From Streptomyces megasporus (GTDB lineage: Bacteria; Actinomycetota; Actinomycetes; Streptomycetales; Streptomycetaceae): a DNA stretch of 64,000 nucleotides. This document shows, piece by piece, positions 51,807-60,245 of the stretch. The stretch lies in NCBI RefSeq assembly GCF_000718985.1, contig NZ_JODL01000016.1:62001-126000 (forward strand), written 5' to 3'. The notes beneath the pieces were generated by a model that saw only the letters and a program-made list of their open reading frames with translations, was not told where the DNA came from and did no database searches. A program made the translations under genes and the position numbers. Numbering within the stretch: the first letter of the stretch is position 1; each line of letters begins with the position of its first letter.

Positions 51807-53198
51807 TCAGCGGCCGGCCGTCGGCGTCCGGGGGCGGTCGGCGCCGGCGGCCCTCCTGACCCCGCGGAACACGCGGAGCGCGTGGCCGGGCGACAGGAGC
51901 CTGGTGGGCGGCTCGACCATGTGGGCCACGGCCAGGAACGTCCTGCCCAGCACGGGGTCCACGGACGCGGCCACCCGGTAGCGGGTGAGGTACCGGTCGA
52001 GCAGTCCGTCGACCGGCCCCCGCCTCCCCTCCGCCTCGGGAAAGCGCAGGTCGCCGCCGGCGGCCAGCAGCCACGGGGTGGCGACCACCTTGGAGGCGGC
52101 GCGGAAGAAACGCCGGGGAAGGTCGTGGGTGCCCTCGGCGAGGAGTCCGCGCAGGAGGATCGCCTGCTGGGCCGCCGCCGTCATGCCCTGCCCGTAGGTG
52201 GGGTTGAAGGTGCACAGGGCGTCGCCCGTGACGAGGAGACCGTCGAGGGGCCGGTCGAGCTTCTCGTAGTGGTGGCGCACGCTGGCCGGGTAGCGCATCC
52301 GCACGGGCTCGTCCAGCGGCTCGGCCGTGCGCAGCACCTCGGCGACGTCGGGGCCGGGCAGGCTCTCGGCGTAGGCCGACATGCCCTCGTGATCGGTCGG
52401 GGGCTCCTCGCCCAGCAGCCCGAAGAGGACGACCGCGAACCGGCCGCCCTCCTCCGACACGATGGCGCCGCCGCGCGGCAGCCCCGGGAAGGGCACGAGG
52501 GCGACGCCCGACCGGCCGTCGAGGTGGTGGGGTTCGCGCCGGAAGCGGCGGGTCACATAGACGACGTCGGCGCGCACCCGCGTCCTCTCCGGCCGGGGGC
52601 GACCGAGTTCCGTCAGCCAGGTCAGGGCCCGTGAGCCCCGGCCCGAGGCGTCGACGACCAGGTCCGCGTCGAGCGTGGTCTCCCCGGTGTCGGCGGCGCG
52701 CGGCCGGACCCTGACGCCCGTGACCCTGCCGCGGTCCGGTGTGGTGACCGGCCCGAGCACCTCGGTCGACTCCACGATCTCCACGTTGGCGAGTGCGGCG
52801 ACGCGCGCGCGTAACCGGTGTTCGATCAGCGGACGGCTCGCGCCGTAGGAGATCACTCCGGAGGGCGCCCGGTACACGCGGTGGCCGTCGAGGTACCAGT
52901 GGGCGTCGCCCTGGGTGTCGGCGAACGTGGCGCCGGCGGCGACCAGTTCGTCCAGGAATCCGGGGAACAGGTCGTCGAGGGCGAGAGCGCCGCGGGCGAG
53001 CAGCACGTGGAGCTGGCGGCTCTGCGGTACGCCTCGGCGGGGCGCCGGGACGCCGGGGAAGGCGTCCCGGTCGATCACGGTCACGCGCTCGTAGGTGTCG
53101 CCGAGCGCGCGGGCCGTCGTCAGCCCCGCGACGCCGGCGCCGATCACCACGGCGTGGTTCCGTGCCGTCGCCGGGGCGGAACGGGCGGTCGGGGCCAT
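51807..53198 (-). CDS. FAD-dependent oxidoreductase/monooxygenase
   Basis: A 463-residue flavoprotein with the Rossmann motif HAVVIGAGVAGLTTARAL, the PQSRQLHVLLARG segment and SRPLIEHRLRARVA. The second FAD motif is LLVTGDALCTFNPTYGQGMTAAAQQA, a GD motif of the PHBH type. It resembles FAD-binding tryptophan-halogenase- or geranylgeranyl-reductase-like proteins, but lacks an obvious halogenase WxWxIP motif. Start ATG 53198 has GGAG 7 nt upstream; ATG 53216 is an alternative. Its substrate is unknown. Confidence 0.85.
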   Translation of the reverse strand: MAPTARSAPATARNHAVVIGAGVAGLTTARALGDTYERVTVIDRDAFPGVPAPRRGVPQSRQLHVLLARGALALDDLFPGFLDELVAAGATFADTQGDAHWYLDGHRVYRAPSGVISYGASRPLIEHRLRARVAALANVEIVESTEVLGPVTTPDRGRVTGVRVRPRAADTGETTLDADLVVDASGRGSRALTWLTELGRPRPERTRVRADVVYVTRRFRREPHHLDGRSGVALVPFPGLPRGGAIVSEEGGRFAVVLFGLLGEEPPTDHEGMSAYAESLPGPDVAEVLRTAEPLDEPVRMRYPASVRHHYEKLDRPLDGLLVTGDALCTFNPTYGQGMTAAAQQAILLRGLLAEGTHDLPRRFFRAASKVVATPWLLAAGGDLRFPEAEGRRGPVDGLLDRYLTRYRVAASVDPVLGRTFLAVAHMVEPPTRLLSPGHALRVFRGVRRAAGADRPRTPTAGR

Positions 53199-53518
53199 GG
53201 GCGGACTCCGTTCCATACGGATGGGCGCGGCCGAGGGACGACGGGACGGCCGGAGCCCGCCGCCGGAGCCCCGAGCGTACTGCCCACCGTTCGGGGCCGG
53301 CGAGACCGTCTTCTGGTCAGGGGCTCGCGGGGACGGGGAGCCGGCCTTGCCGCCGCCCGGGTCGCCGCCGCCGTCGCGCACGACGCCCCGGCGGTGCCGA
53401 CCCCCCGCTTCCCCCGTGCGGGTGAACGTCGGGGACGCCGTCGGGCTCGCGCTGTAGCGTTGCCCGTCGCGGGAGCGAGCATCGAGTCCCCGCCGCGCAC
53501 GGAAGTCGAGGGGTCAGC
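53199..53518. other. Intergenic region upstream of the HicA-like gene
   Basis: No gene is convincing in this 320-nt stretch. TAGCGT at 53455-53460 is a plausible -10 for the HicA-like gene, giving a leader of about 50 nt. No clear -35 goes with it. Confidence 0.4.
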
Positions 53519-53788
53519 ATGGTCGGCCGCGCACTGTCCCCGGCGGCTCATCCCAGGAAAGAGGTCCGGGAGGTCCTGGAACGCCTGGTCTCCGCGGGTT
53601 GGTCGCTCCACAAGGCCGGCCACTGGGGGCGCCTGGCGTGTCCCTGCGGCAGCGCGTGCACCAGCATCCCGGTCGGTGGGACTCCCCGGAACGCGGTCGC
53701 CCACGCGCGCCGGGTGGCGGCCATGGCGGCGCGCTGCCCCCTGCCCGGGAACGATCCGCGCAGGCCGCCGCGGGGGGCCGGTTCCTGA
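53519..53788 (+). CDS. HicA-like small protein with a CxC cluster (candidate toxin)
   Basis: The 89-residue product has a compact core: HPRKEVREVLERLVSAGWSLHKAGHWGRLACPCG, then TSIPVGGTPRNAVAHARRVAAMAA. Helix, GW, then GHW with strands matches the HicA (dsRBD-like) layout, where the Gly-[ST]-His motif carries the catalytic His. Here it reads AGHWG. A CPCGSAC cluster, unusual for HicA, could bind metal. ATG has GAGGGG upstream. It lies next to an HTH protein on the same strand, the expected partner. This is a structural reading by eye, so toxin activity is an inference. Confidence 0.6.
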   Translation: MVGRALSPAAHPRKEVREVLERLVSAGWSLHKAGHWGRLACPCGSACTSIPVGGTPRNAVAHARRVAAMAARCPLPGNDPRRPPRGAGS

Positions 53789-53854
53789 CCGCCGAGCCGT
53801 GCCGCCGGCCGTTTCGCCGGAGTCACCGGAGTCGCCGGAGTCGACCGGCGCGGG

Positions 53855-53893
53855 CCGTTGTCGATTGACAACGGGTGGTGGTTCGGCAACCCT
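53855..53893 (+). promoter_or_regulatory. Promoter with overlapping operator dyad before the HTH gene
   Basis: A perfect dyad CCGTTGTC-GATT-GACAACGG (53855-53874) overlaps a consensus -35 TTGACA (53865-53870). A -10-like AACCCT (53888-53893) follows after 17 nt. Three 9-bp CGGAGTCxC repeats precede it. The layout suits autorepression of the HTH gene. Confidence 0.55.
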
Positions 53894-53958
53894 GCTTCCC
53901 AGGGGTGGCGGGCCTCTGGCTCAGCGGTCCGTGCGGCGACCGGCGGGGTGTGGGAGCC

Positions 53959-54852
53959 ATGGAGTACGAGTTCCTGTTCGTGGTCGAAGGCGTCTCGGCC
54001 GAGGACGACCACGTGGTCGGCACGGTCTTCGACGAGTTCGACGGACTGCTCGCCACCACGCGCGGCCGGCGGCTCCTCGCCGTGAGCGAGTCGGGTGACC
54101 ACCCCGTCGACGCCGCCCACCGCCTCGTGGCCCGGCTGCGTGCCGCACTGCCCACCATGCGACTGGTCCGCCTGGACCCGGACCTCGTGGGCATCGCCGA
54201 CATCGCCGAACGCACCGGCCGGAGCAGGCAGAACGTGGCCCAGTGGGTCAACGGGGAGCGGCACGCCGTGGCCGGCCGGCCCTTCCCCGCGCCCGAGGGA
54301 ACGGTCGGGCGGTCACTCGTCTGGCGGTGGGCCGAGGTCAACCGCTGGCTGGAGCACATCGGCGCGTCGGACGGGGTGGCCCGGCCCTCCCGTGAGGACT
54401 CCCTCATCGTCGACCTGATGTTGCGGCAGTGGCAGGACCAACTCGACGACGGCAGGCCGCTGCTCAAGGTGATCGCCGCCTCGGACGACCGCACCGAGGA
54501 CCGCGGCGCGGTCATGCGCGAGGTGGAGCGCCTCGTCCGGCGGCCGGAGGCGCTGCGGCAGGTCGCCGCGCTCCCCCGGAACGAACCCCACCGCCTGGTC
54601 ATCGTCTGTGCCGTGCTGCTCGACCGGCTGGAGGACGTGCTGCACCGGCTCGGCCCGCACGACGTCTCGGGCGTCCTGGCCGTCAAGACGAGCGAGGACA
54701 TGGTCCACCTCACGTCGATCGCCTCCGTGCCGCTCCCCGGCACCCTCCCCATCACGGGATTCGGCCTGACGGGCGAGGCGACCGTGGGCGACCTCGTCCT
54801 GCTTCAGTCCGACGGCACCGTCGCGCCGAGCACGCCCCTGGCCCTGGTCTGA
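53959..54852 (+). CDS. HTH protein with HicB-like N-terminus (candidate antitoxin/regulator)
   Basis: The 297-residue protein starts with a ferredoxin- or HicB-like segment (MEYEFLFVVEGVSAEDDHVVGTVFDEFDGLL). A helix-turn-helix follows at about residues 75-105 (LVGIADIAERTGRSRQNVAQWVNGERH) with a wing (PFPAPEG...WRWAEVNRWL). The C-terminal 170 residues include a coiled, Leu-rich stretch and an uncharacterised beta-rich end. The first 130 residues match a common actinobacterial partner of HicA-like proteins; the long C-terminus is not part of that core and I do not recognise it. An operator-like dyad overlaps its own promoter. Confidence 0.7.
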   Translation: MEYEFLFVVEGVSAEDDHVVGTVFDEFDGLLATTRGRRLLAVSESGDHPVDAAHRLVARLRAALPTMRLVRLDPDLVGIADIAERTGRSRQNVAQWVNGERHAVAGRPFPAPEGTVGRSLVWRWAEVNRWLEHIGASDGVARPSREDSLIVDLMLRQWQDQLDDGRPLLKVIAASDDRTEDRGAVMREVERLVRRPEALRQVAALPRNEPHRLVIVCAVLLDRLEDVLHRLGPHDVSGVLAVKTSEDMVHLTSIASVPLPGTLPITGFGLTGEATVGDLVLLQSDGTVAPSTPLALV

Positions 54853-54957
54853 GGACGCCCGCCCCACCCGGGCGACCTGACGAATGGGTGACTCGTGGTT
54901 AGCCGACGGTGAGCGGAGGTACTCGAAGTACCGGCCCACGAGGGGAGCGCGACGACG

Positions 54958-55380
54958 ATGAGCACGATGCAGCGGACGGACGGACACAGGCCCGGGAGCG
55001 AGCGCTCCGTCGGCGAGCTGGTGGCACTGGCCACCGCGCAGGTGTCGCAGCTCGTACGGGAGGAGATGCAGCTCGCCAAGATGGAGATGGCCGAGAAGGG
55101 CAGGCGGGCCGGGCTGGGCGGCGGGCTGCTGGGCGGCGCCGCGATGATGACGCTCTTCGCGGTGGGGGCCGGTGTGACGGCCGCGATCGCCGGCCTGTCC
55201 GTGGTGTGGCCGGTCTGGCTGTCCGCCCTGGTGGTCATGGCGGCGCTGTTCGTCGTCGCCGGGCTGATGGCCTATCTGGGCCGGGAGGAGGTCCGCAGGG
55301 CGACGCCGGCGAAGCCGGAGCGGGCGATCCGCGGTGTGCACGACGACCTGGAAGAGATCAGGACGAGGGTACGGCGATGA
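54958..55380 (+). CDS. Phage-holin-family membrane protein (DUF1469-like)
   Basis: A 140-residue protein. A charged amphipathic segment (SVGELVALATAQVSQLVREEMQLAKMEMAEKGRRA) precedes two membrane helices (GLLGGAAMMTLFAVGAGVTAAIAGLS and WLSALVVMAALFVVAGLMAYLG), and it ends in a basic coiled tail. Such proteins are chromosomal envelope proteins despite the holin name. A small dyad (GGTACT-CGA-AGTACC, 54918-54932) lies upstream. It is coupled to the next gene by ATGA overlap. Confidence 0.85.
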   Translation: MSTMQRTDGHRPGSERSVGELVALATAQVSQLVREEMQLAKMEMAEKGRRAGLGGGLLGGAAMMTLFAVGAGVTAAIAGLSVVWPVWLSALVVMAALFVVAGLMAYLGREEVRRATPAKPERAIRGVHDDLEEIRTRVRR

Positions 55381-55742
55381 GCGTTCCGAACATTCCCGGC
55401 ATCCCCACCGACCCCGAGACCCCGGCGGAGCTCCGCGCGCGGATCGACCTCACACGCCAGGAACTCGGGGACACCCTGGAGGAGTTGGCCGCCAAGGCCG
55501 ACGTCAGGGCCCGCGCCCAGCGGAAGGCCAGGGAGGCGATGCGGGCGGGACGGGCGCAGCGAGCGGCCACCGCGAGCGGTGCCGTCCTCGCCGTCGCCCT
55601 GGCGGCCCTGGTGCTGTACCGGCGGCGGCACCGGGCGAAATCGACGCCTTGGCTCTCGGCGCCGACGCGGCGGCCCCGGCCCCGGACCTTCCCGGGCGTC
55701 AGGAAGCCCTCGCGTCCGGCCGCCTCCGTCCGCGCCTCCTGA
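55377..55742 (+). CDS. DUF3618 protein
   Basis: A 121-residue protein with the DUF3618 block TPAELRARIDLTRQELGDTLEELAAKADVRARAQRKA, one membrane helix (AATASGAVLAVALAALVLYRRR) and a basic tail. DUF3618 genes usually follow a phage-holin-family gene, as here (4-nt overlap). Function is unknown; an envelope-associated role is likely. The 3' end overlaps the convergent YihY gene by 44 bp. Confidence 0.87.
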   Translation: MSVPNIPGIPTDPETPAELRARIDLTRQELGDTLEELAAKADVRARAQRKAREAMRAGRAQRAATASGAVLAVALAALVLYRRRHRAKSTPWLSAPTRRPRPRTFPGVRKPSRPAASVRAS

Positions 55743-56649
55743 GCCTCCGGCGGAGCGAGCGCGGCCATTTGGTGGTGTCGCGCGGCTCCACGTAGGGCTC
55801 CTCACCGTGCGGGAGGCCGCTGTCGTACGCCTTCCTGCGGGCCAGTTCGGCGTCCAGTTCCAGGCCGAAGAGGATGACCAGGTTCGACAGCCACAGCCAG
55901 ACGAGGAAGACGACGACCCCGGCGAGCGTGCCGTAGGTCTTGTTGTACGAGTCGAAGTTCGCGGTGTAGAGCGCGAAACCGCCCGAGGCGACCACCCACA
56001 GCAGGACGGCCAGCAGGCTGCCGGGAGCCATGCGCAGGCCCCTGAGCCGGGCGTTGGGCGCGGTCCGGTAGAGAATGCCGACCATCGCCGCGACCAGCAG
56101 CACCAGCACCGGCCACTTGACGAGCGACCACACCAGCAGGGCCTGGTCGCCCATGCCGATCGCCGCGCCGACCTGCTCGGCCACGCCGCCGGTGAACACC
56201 ACGATCACCGCGCTCAGCGCGAGCAGCACCATCAGCACCAGCGTGACGCCGATCCGCAGCGGGGTGAGCTTCCACACCGGGCGGCCCTCGGGGATGTCGT
56301 AGACGTGGTTGGCGGTGCGGATGAACGCCGCGACGTAGCCGGACGAGGCCCAGACGGCGGCCAGCAGGCTGACGGCTGCCAGGAAGCCGCCGCCGGTGCT
56401 CCGCTCGAGTTCGTCCACGGCGTTGCGGAGGATCTCGCGGGCCGGGCCGGGCGCGAGCCGTTCGAGGTTGTCCAGGATGTGCTCGGTCGCCCTCTCCCCG
56501 ACGACGCCGAGCAGGGAGACCAGGAGCAGCAGGGCCGGGAAGATCGACAGCACACCGTAGTAGGTGAGGGTCGCCGCCCGGTCGGGGATCTCGTCGTCCA
56601 GGAACTCCTTGACCGTGCCGCGCAGCACGCCCCACCACGTCTTCGTCAT
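55699..56649 (-). CDS. YihY/BrkB-family inner membrane protein
   Basis: A 316-residue membrane protein with about six helices. The N-terminal amphipathic DDEIPDRAATLTYYGVLSIFPALLLLVSLLG is the YihY signature, followed by GPAREILRNAVDELERSTGGGFLAAVSLLAAVWASSGYVAAFIRTAN. It ends with LWLSNLVILFGLELDAELARRK and a very Arg-rich tail. Function is unknown; despite older names it is not RNase BN. It is convergent with the DUF3618 gene and overlaps its end. Confidence 0.9.
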   Translation of the reverse strand: MTKTWWGVLRGTVKEFLDDEIPDRAATLTYYGVLSIFPALLLLVSLLGVVGERATEHILDNLERLAPGPAREILRNAVDELERSTGGGFLAAVSLLAAVWASSGYVAAFIRTANHVYDIPEGRPVWKLTPLRIGVTLVLMVLLALSAVIVVFTGGVAEQVGAAIGMGDQALLVWSLVKWPVLVLLVAAMVGILYRTAPNARLRGLRMAPGSLLAVLLWVVASGGFALYTANFDSYNKTYGTLAGVVVFLVWLWLSNLVILFGLELDAELARRKAYDSGLPHGEEPYVEPRDTTKWPRSLRRRLRRRGRRRPDARAS

Positions 56650-56770
56650 GTCCCACGGATTGCCGGTGCGGGCGCGGTCATGTGCGCGGGTATGTGCGCG
56701 GTGCGGGTGGTCGGTCCGCCGACGGGTCCGGCGGCGGTCGACGCGAGGGCGCCGACCGCCGCACCGGAGG

Positions 56771-59050
56771 TCACAGGACGCGGGTGAGCTTCGCCCCCAC
56801 GCCCGGCTCGGCCAGTTCGCCCCGGACCGCCACCGGCACCTTCACCTGGCCCGGGCCGCTGCCGACGGTCAGCGTGCCGACGGTCTCGCCCGCCGCGGCC
56901 TCGTGCGGGACGCCCTTGCCGCCGTCGGTCAGGGCCAGCTCGGTCTCCATGCCGGGCCAGCCGACCGCCGTGACGTCCTCGGTGGCGACCAGTTGGGTCC
57001 GGCCGCCGAGGCCGTCGTCCACATAGCCCACCACGTCGCCCTTCTTGATGATCGTCTCCGACTCCAGGGCCTCCTGCACGGAGATCATCAGCTCCCGGCT
57101 CTCGGCGATGACCGTGTCGATGATCGCCGGGCGGTACTGCCCCAGCACCGCGCCGACGATCAGTTGCGTGGTGCCGCCGATCTCCTTCTCGGCCGCGAAG
57201 AGCAGGTTGCCGCCCGCCGCGGTGCTGGTGCCGGTCTTGATGCCGACGGCGCCGTTGTAGGGGACCAGCCCGTTCCAGTTGCGGTGGTTGACACCGTTGC
57301 GGTCGTCGTAGGAGGGCTTGTTGACGATCTCCCGGAAGACCTCGTGGTCCATCACCTTCTTGCCCAGCTTCACCTGGTCGGCGGCCGTGCTGACCGTCTC
57401 CTTCTCCAGGCCGCTGGGGTCGGTGTAGGTGGTGTCGTTCATCCCGAGCTCCTTGGCGGCGGCGTTCATCTTCTCCACGAACGCCTCCTCGGAACCCGCG
57501 TCCCAGCGGGCGAGCAGCCGCGCGACGTTGTTCGCCGACGCGAGCATCAGGGCGTTGAGCGCCTCGCGGAGGGTGATCTTCTCGCCCTTCTCGACCGGCA
57601 CGGTCGACTCGCCCGGCAGGGACGCCTCGTCCTCGGCCCGCTGGTCGACGGGTATCTGGGGGCCCTCCTCGCCCATCTTCAACGGATGGTCGCGCAGGAT
57701 GACGTAGGCGGTCATCGTCTTCGCCACGCTCGCGATCGGCACCGGCTTCTGCTCCCCGTAGGAGCCGAGGGAGCCGAGTCCCTCGACCTCCACGACGGCC
57801 TGGCCCTCCGGCGGCCAGGCCAGGGACGGCTTGTCACCGTCGAAGGAGTACGTGGCGGGGGCGGTCAGCACCAGCTTCGGCTCGGGCAGCGGACGCAGGA
57901 GCTGGACGACGGAGAGGACGATCGCCAACAGCACGACGAGCGGAGACCAGATCTTGATCCGTCGCAGGGCGGTGCGCAGCGGGGTGGGCGGCGGCGCGGG
58001 CTTGTTCGTCAGCTCGGCCAGCAGTTCCAGGGGCTTGTGCGGCGGCAGCGGCTGCTGCCTCGTCCGCTCGGTCTCCGGCAGCTCGGGCAGCGGCCGGCTC
58101 TCGGACGTGGCGGGGGATTCGGAGGACCTCAGCGGCACGAAGCGACTCGTCCGCTCCGCGTCGCTCTCCTCCGGCTCTCCGGCCTCGTCCTCACCGGTGG
58201 TCGGCTTGTCGGCCACCCCGATGGCAGCGGCGGCGGTGGCAGCGGCCTTCCCGGAAGGTTCGGGGTCGGCCTTGGGACGCACGGCCCGGAACATCGCCGT
58301 GGGCTGGTCGACCACCTTGCCGTCCTCGGTGGGCTTGGTGTCCTTGCCGGTCCCGGCGTCCTTGGTGGGCTTGGTGTCCTCGGCGGGCTTGGCGTCCCCG
58401 TCCTCGGCCTTCTCGTCGTCGCCCTTGGTGCCGGTGCCGTCCTCGGGTACGCGGAAGACCGCCGTGGCCTGGTCCACCGGGCCCTCCGGCTCCGACTCGG
58501 CCTCGGCCTCGGCCTTCCCGGCCTTCTCGGACCCTTCCTCGGTGCCCTTCTCGGCGTCGTCCTCCGCGGCGTCCCCGCTCTCGTCCTTCGGCACGCGGAA
58601 GACCGCCGTCGTCCGGTCCACCGGACGCTCGGACTCCGGCTCGACCTCGGGCTCGGACTTCTCCGCTTCGTCCGCGGAGCCCTTGCCCTCGGGCGCCTCG
58701 GGCTCCGCGCCGTCCGCCGCCCCGGACTCCTCGGAACCGGGCTCCTCCGAACCGGGCCCCTCCGTCGCGTCGTTCCGCTCAGGGGAGTCGTCCGCGGGTT
58801 CGTCCGCACCGTCCCGGCTCTCGTCGGCGGGCTCTCTCTCCTCGTCCCCGGTGTCGGCCTCCCCGGCCGCCTCCCGCGGCTTCCGGTCGGCCTCCCCGGA
58901 CGTCTCCCCGTCGGCTCCCGCTCCCTTCCGGGGCGGTTCCTGCAGCGCCACGCGAGGATCGCCGACGCGTTCGGGAACCGTTTCCGTCTTTCCCGTCGTC
59001 TCCCCCGACGACATCTGCTGTTCCGACCTGTCGGGGGACTTGCCCGCCAC
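56771..59050 (-). CDS. D-alanyl-D-alanine carboxypeptidase with a long disordered cytoplasmic N-terminus
   Basis: This 759-residue, low-molecular-mass-type penicillin-binding protein trims pentapeptide stems. Catalytic motifs are SVAK (441-444), SAN (505-507) and KTGT (605-608). A single membrane helix lies at 368-385. The preceding 360 residues are acidic and low in complexity, with three copies of a [VP]D-x-x-TA-[VM]-FR motif at about 144-152, 192-200 and 247-255. These Thr residues could be targets of a Ser/Thr kinase or FHA protein. GTG 59050 is preceded by GGGAGG; upstream ATG/GTG codons (59083, 59107) are less likely. Confidence 0.92.
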   Translation of the reverse strand: MAGKSPDRSEQQMSSGETTGKTETVPERVGDPRVALQEPPRKGAGADGETSGEADRKPREAAGEADTGDEEREPADESRDGADEPADDSPERNDATEGPGSEEPGSEESGAADGAEPEAPEGKGSADEAEKSEPEVEPESERPVDRTTAVFRVPKDESGDAAEDDAEKGTEEGSEKAGKAEAEAESEPEGPVDQATAVFRVPEDGTGTKGDDEKAEDGDAKPAEDTKPTKDAGTGKDTKPTEDGKVVDQPTAMFRAVRPKADPEPSGKAAATAAAAIGVADKPTTGEDEAGEPEESDAERTSRFVPLRSSESPATSESRPLPELPETERTRQQPLPPHKPLELLAELTNKPAPPPTPLRTALRRIKIWSPLVVLLAIVLSVVQLLRPLPEPKLVLTAPATYSFDGDKPSLAWPPEGQAVVEVEGLGSLGSYGEQKPVPIASVAKTMTAYVILRDHPLKMGEEGPQIPVDQRAEDEASLPGESTVPVEKGEKITLREALNALMLASANNVARLLARWDAGSEEAFVEKMNAAAKELGMNDTTYTDPSGLEKETVSTAADQVKLGKKVMDHEVFREIVNKPSYDDRNGVNHRNWNGLVPYNGAVGIKTGTSTAAGGNLLFAAEKEIGGTTQLIVGAVLGQYRPAIIDTVIAESRELMISVQEALESETIIKKGDVVGYVDDGLGGRTQLVATEDVTAVGWPGMETELALTDGGKGVPHEAAAGETVGTLTVGSGPGQVKVPVAVRGELAEPGVGAKLTRVL

Positions 59051-59272
59051 CGATACCTCCCACTTGTGTCCGCCACTCGTCATATCAGTAAACAGTGTCC
59101 TGAACACCCGTCCGGACCCGGCTCTCCGGCCCTGTTCACGGGCTCCGACGGCCCGCTAAATTGCCAGACGGTAACGACATACCTACCGGTTCCATGACAA
59201 AGCCCTCAGGCGCTCTCGACAGACCTCTGTGAAAGGGGTCACCCTGTCATGCATCCACGCGGGGAGGCATGG

Positions 59273-60025
59273 ATGGGCAGGAGCCGTAGAACACTTCCGG
59301 AGGAGCTTCTGCTGCTGGCCTTGGACCCGGCCACGGGTACCACGGCACAGCCGCAGTCGCTCGACCTCGGCTTGGCCGGGGCCCAGCTCGTGGAGCTGGC
59401 TCTCGCAGGACGAATAGCCCCTGACGGGGATCGCATAGCCGTGGTGCTGCCACGGCCGACCGGAGATCCGACACTGGACTCCGCGCTGGAACTGCTGCGC
59501 AGGCGTGGCAGCCCGGTACGCGCGGTCCACTGGATCGGCGGGCCCAGACTGGGGCTGCGCCAAACCTATCTCACGCATCTGGAGCGCTGCGGCATGGTTC
59601 ACGCCGTATCGAGCCAGATGTGCGGGGTGTTGCCGACCACTCGCTACCAGGCGACGGACACGGCGGTCAGTCGGGAGATCAGGGCCCGACTGGACAGCGC
59701 GATCCGGACCGGTGTTCCCCCGGACCCGCGAACCGCCGCGCTCGCCGCGCTGGCCCACGCGATCGGCCTCGGCAAGCACCTCTATCCCGGCAACGAGGGA
59801 CGGTCGTCCCGTTCCAGGCTGCGGGATCTGATCAGGCACGACCCGATGGGCGGTCTCGTCGCGCACGCCGTGATGGACGTGCAGAACGGCGCGGCGGCTC
59901 AGCCGCGTCGCGCCGCTCCGGCCAGGGGCGGTGCGGTCGGCAAGCAGGCGGCGCGGTCGCCCGCGGCGCAGCCGCTCCCCGGACAGGCACGGAGGGGCGG
60001 CATGGCTCGCGCGGGCATTCGCTGA
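59273..60025 (+). CDS. GOLPH3/VPS74 (GPP34)-family protein
   Basis: A 250-residue protein with the actinobacterial GPP34 start MGRSRRTLPEELLLLALDPATG. LGLAGAQLVELALAGRI follows, and the internal AALAHAIGLGKHLYP and RDLIRHDPMGGLVAHAV helices fit the family. Eukaryotic GOLPH3 binds phosphatidylinositol-4-phosphate; the bacterial role is unknown. ATG 59273 has GGGGAGG 5 nt upstream; ATG 59249 is an alternative. The C-terminal 50 residues are Ala/Arg-rich and basic. It is divergent from the DD-carboxypeptidase gene, with an A+T-richer 220-nt gap between them. Confidence 0.9.
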   Translation: MGRSRRTLPEELLLLALDPATGTTAQPQSLDLGLAGAQLVELALAGRIAPDGDRIAVVLPRPTGDPTLDSALELLRRRGSPVRAVHWIGGPRLGLRQTYLTHLERCGMVHAVSSQMCGVLPTTRYQATDTAVSREIRARLDSAIRTGVPPDPRTAALAALAHAIGLGKHLYPGNEGRSSRSRLRDLIRHDPMGGLVAHAVMDVQNGAAAQPRRAAPARGGAVGKQAARSPAAQPLPGQARRGGMARAGIR

Positions 60026-60083
60026 CGTTCGCGTCCCACACAGGTTTCACAGGTCCGACCGATCACGGTTCGGGAGCCGCGAA

Positions 60084-60137
60084 GCGCGGGGTGGCGACCC
60101 GTTCCCTCCAGAGGAGAACGGTTTCGCCACCCCGCGC
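60084..60137 (+). terminator. Two-part hairpin terminator after the GPP34 gene
   Basis: A perfect 14-bp outer stem (60084-60097 with 60124-60137) encloses an inner CCGTT/AACGG stem (60099-60103 with 60117-60121). It lies 58 nt after the stop. Confidence 0.75.
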
Positions 60138-60245
60138 GTGTGTGCGCGCACCCTCTGTGGCCATTTCCCAGCGGGAGAACCGTGGTTGGTGGCAACCTGC
60201 TTGATGAGCAGTGGTCATCACAAGGCAAGCGGAGGTGTGCGCACC

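Noticed and set aside
54918..54932. GGTACT-CGA-AGTACC dyad before the holin-like gene as a strong operator
   Set aside because: Arms are only 6 bp and no -35/-10 is associated, so it is mentioned in the gene entry but not claimed as a regulatory site.
54958..55742. Phage lysis cassette suggested by the holin-like gene
   Set aside because: No endolysin, structural or integrase gene is nearby; the gene pairs with DUF3618 as in ordinary Streptomyces chromosomes.
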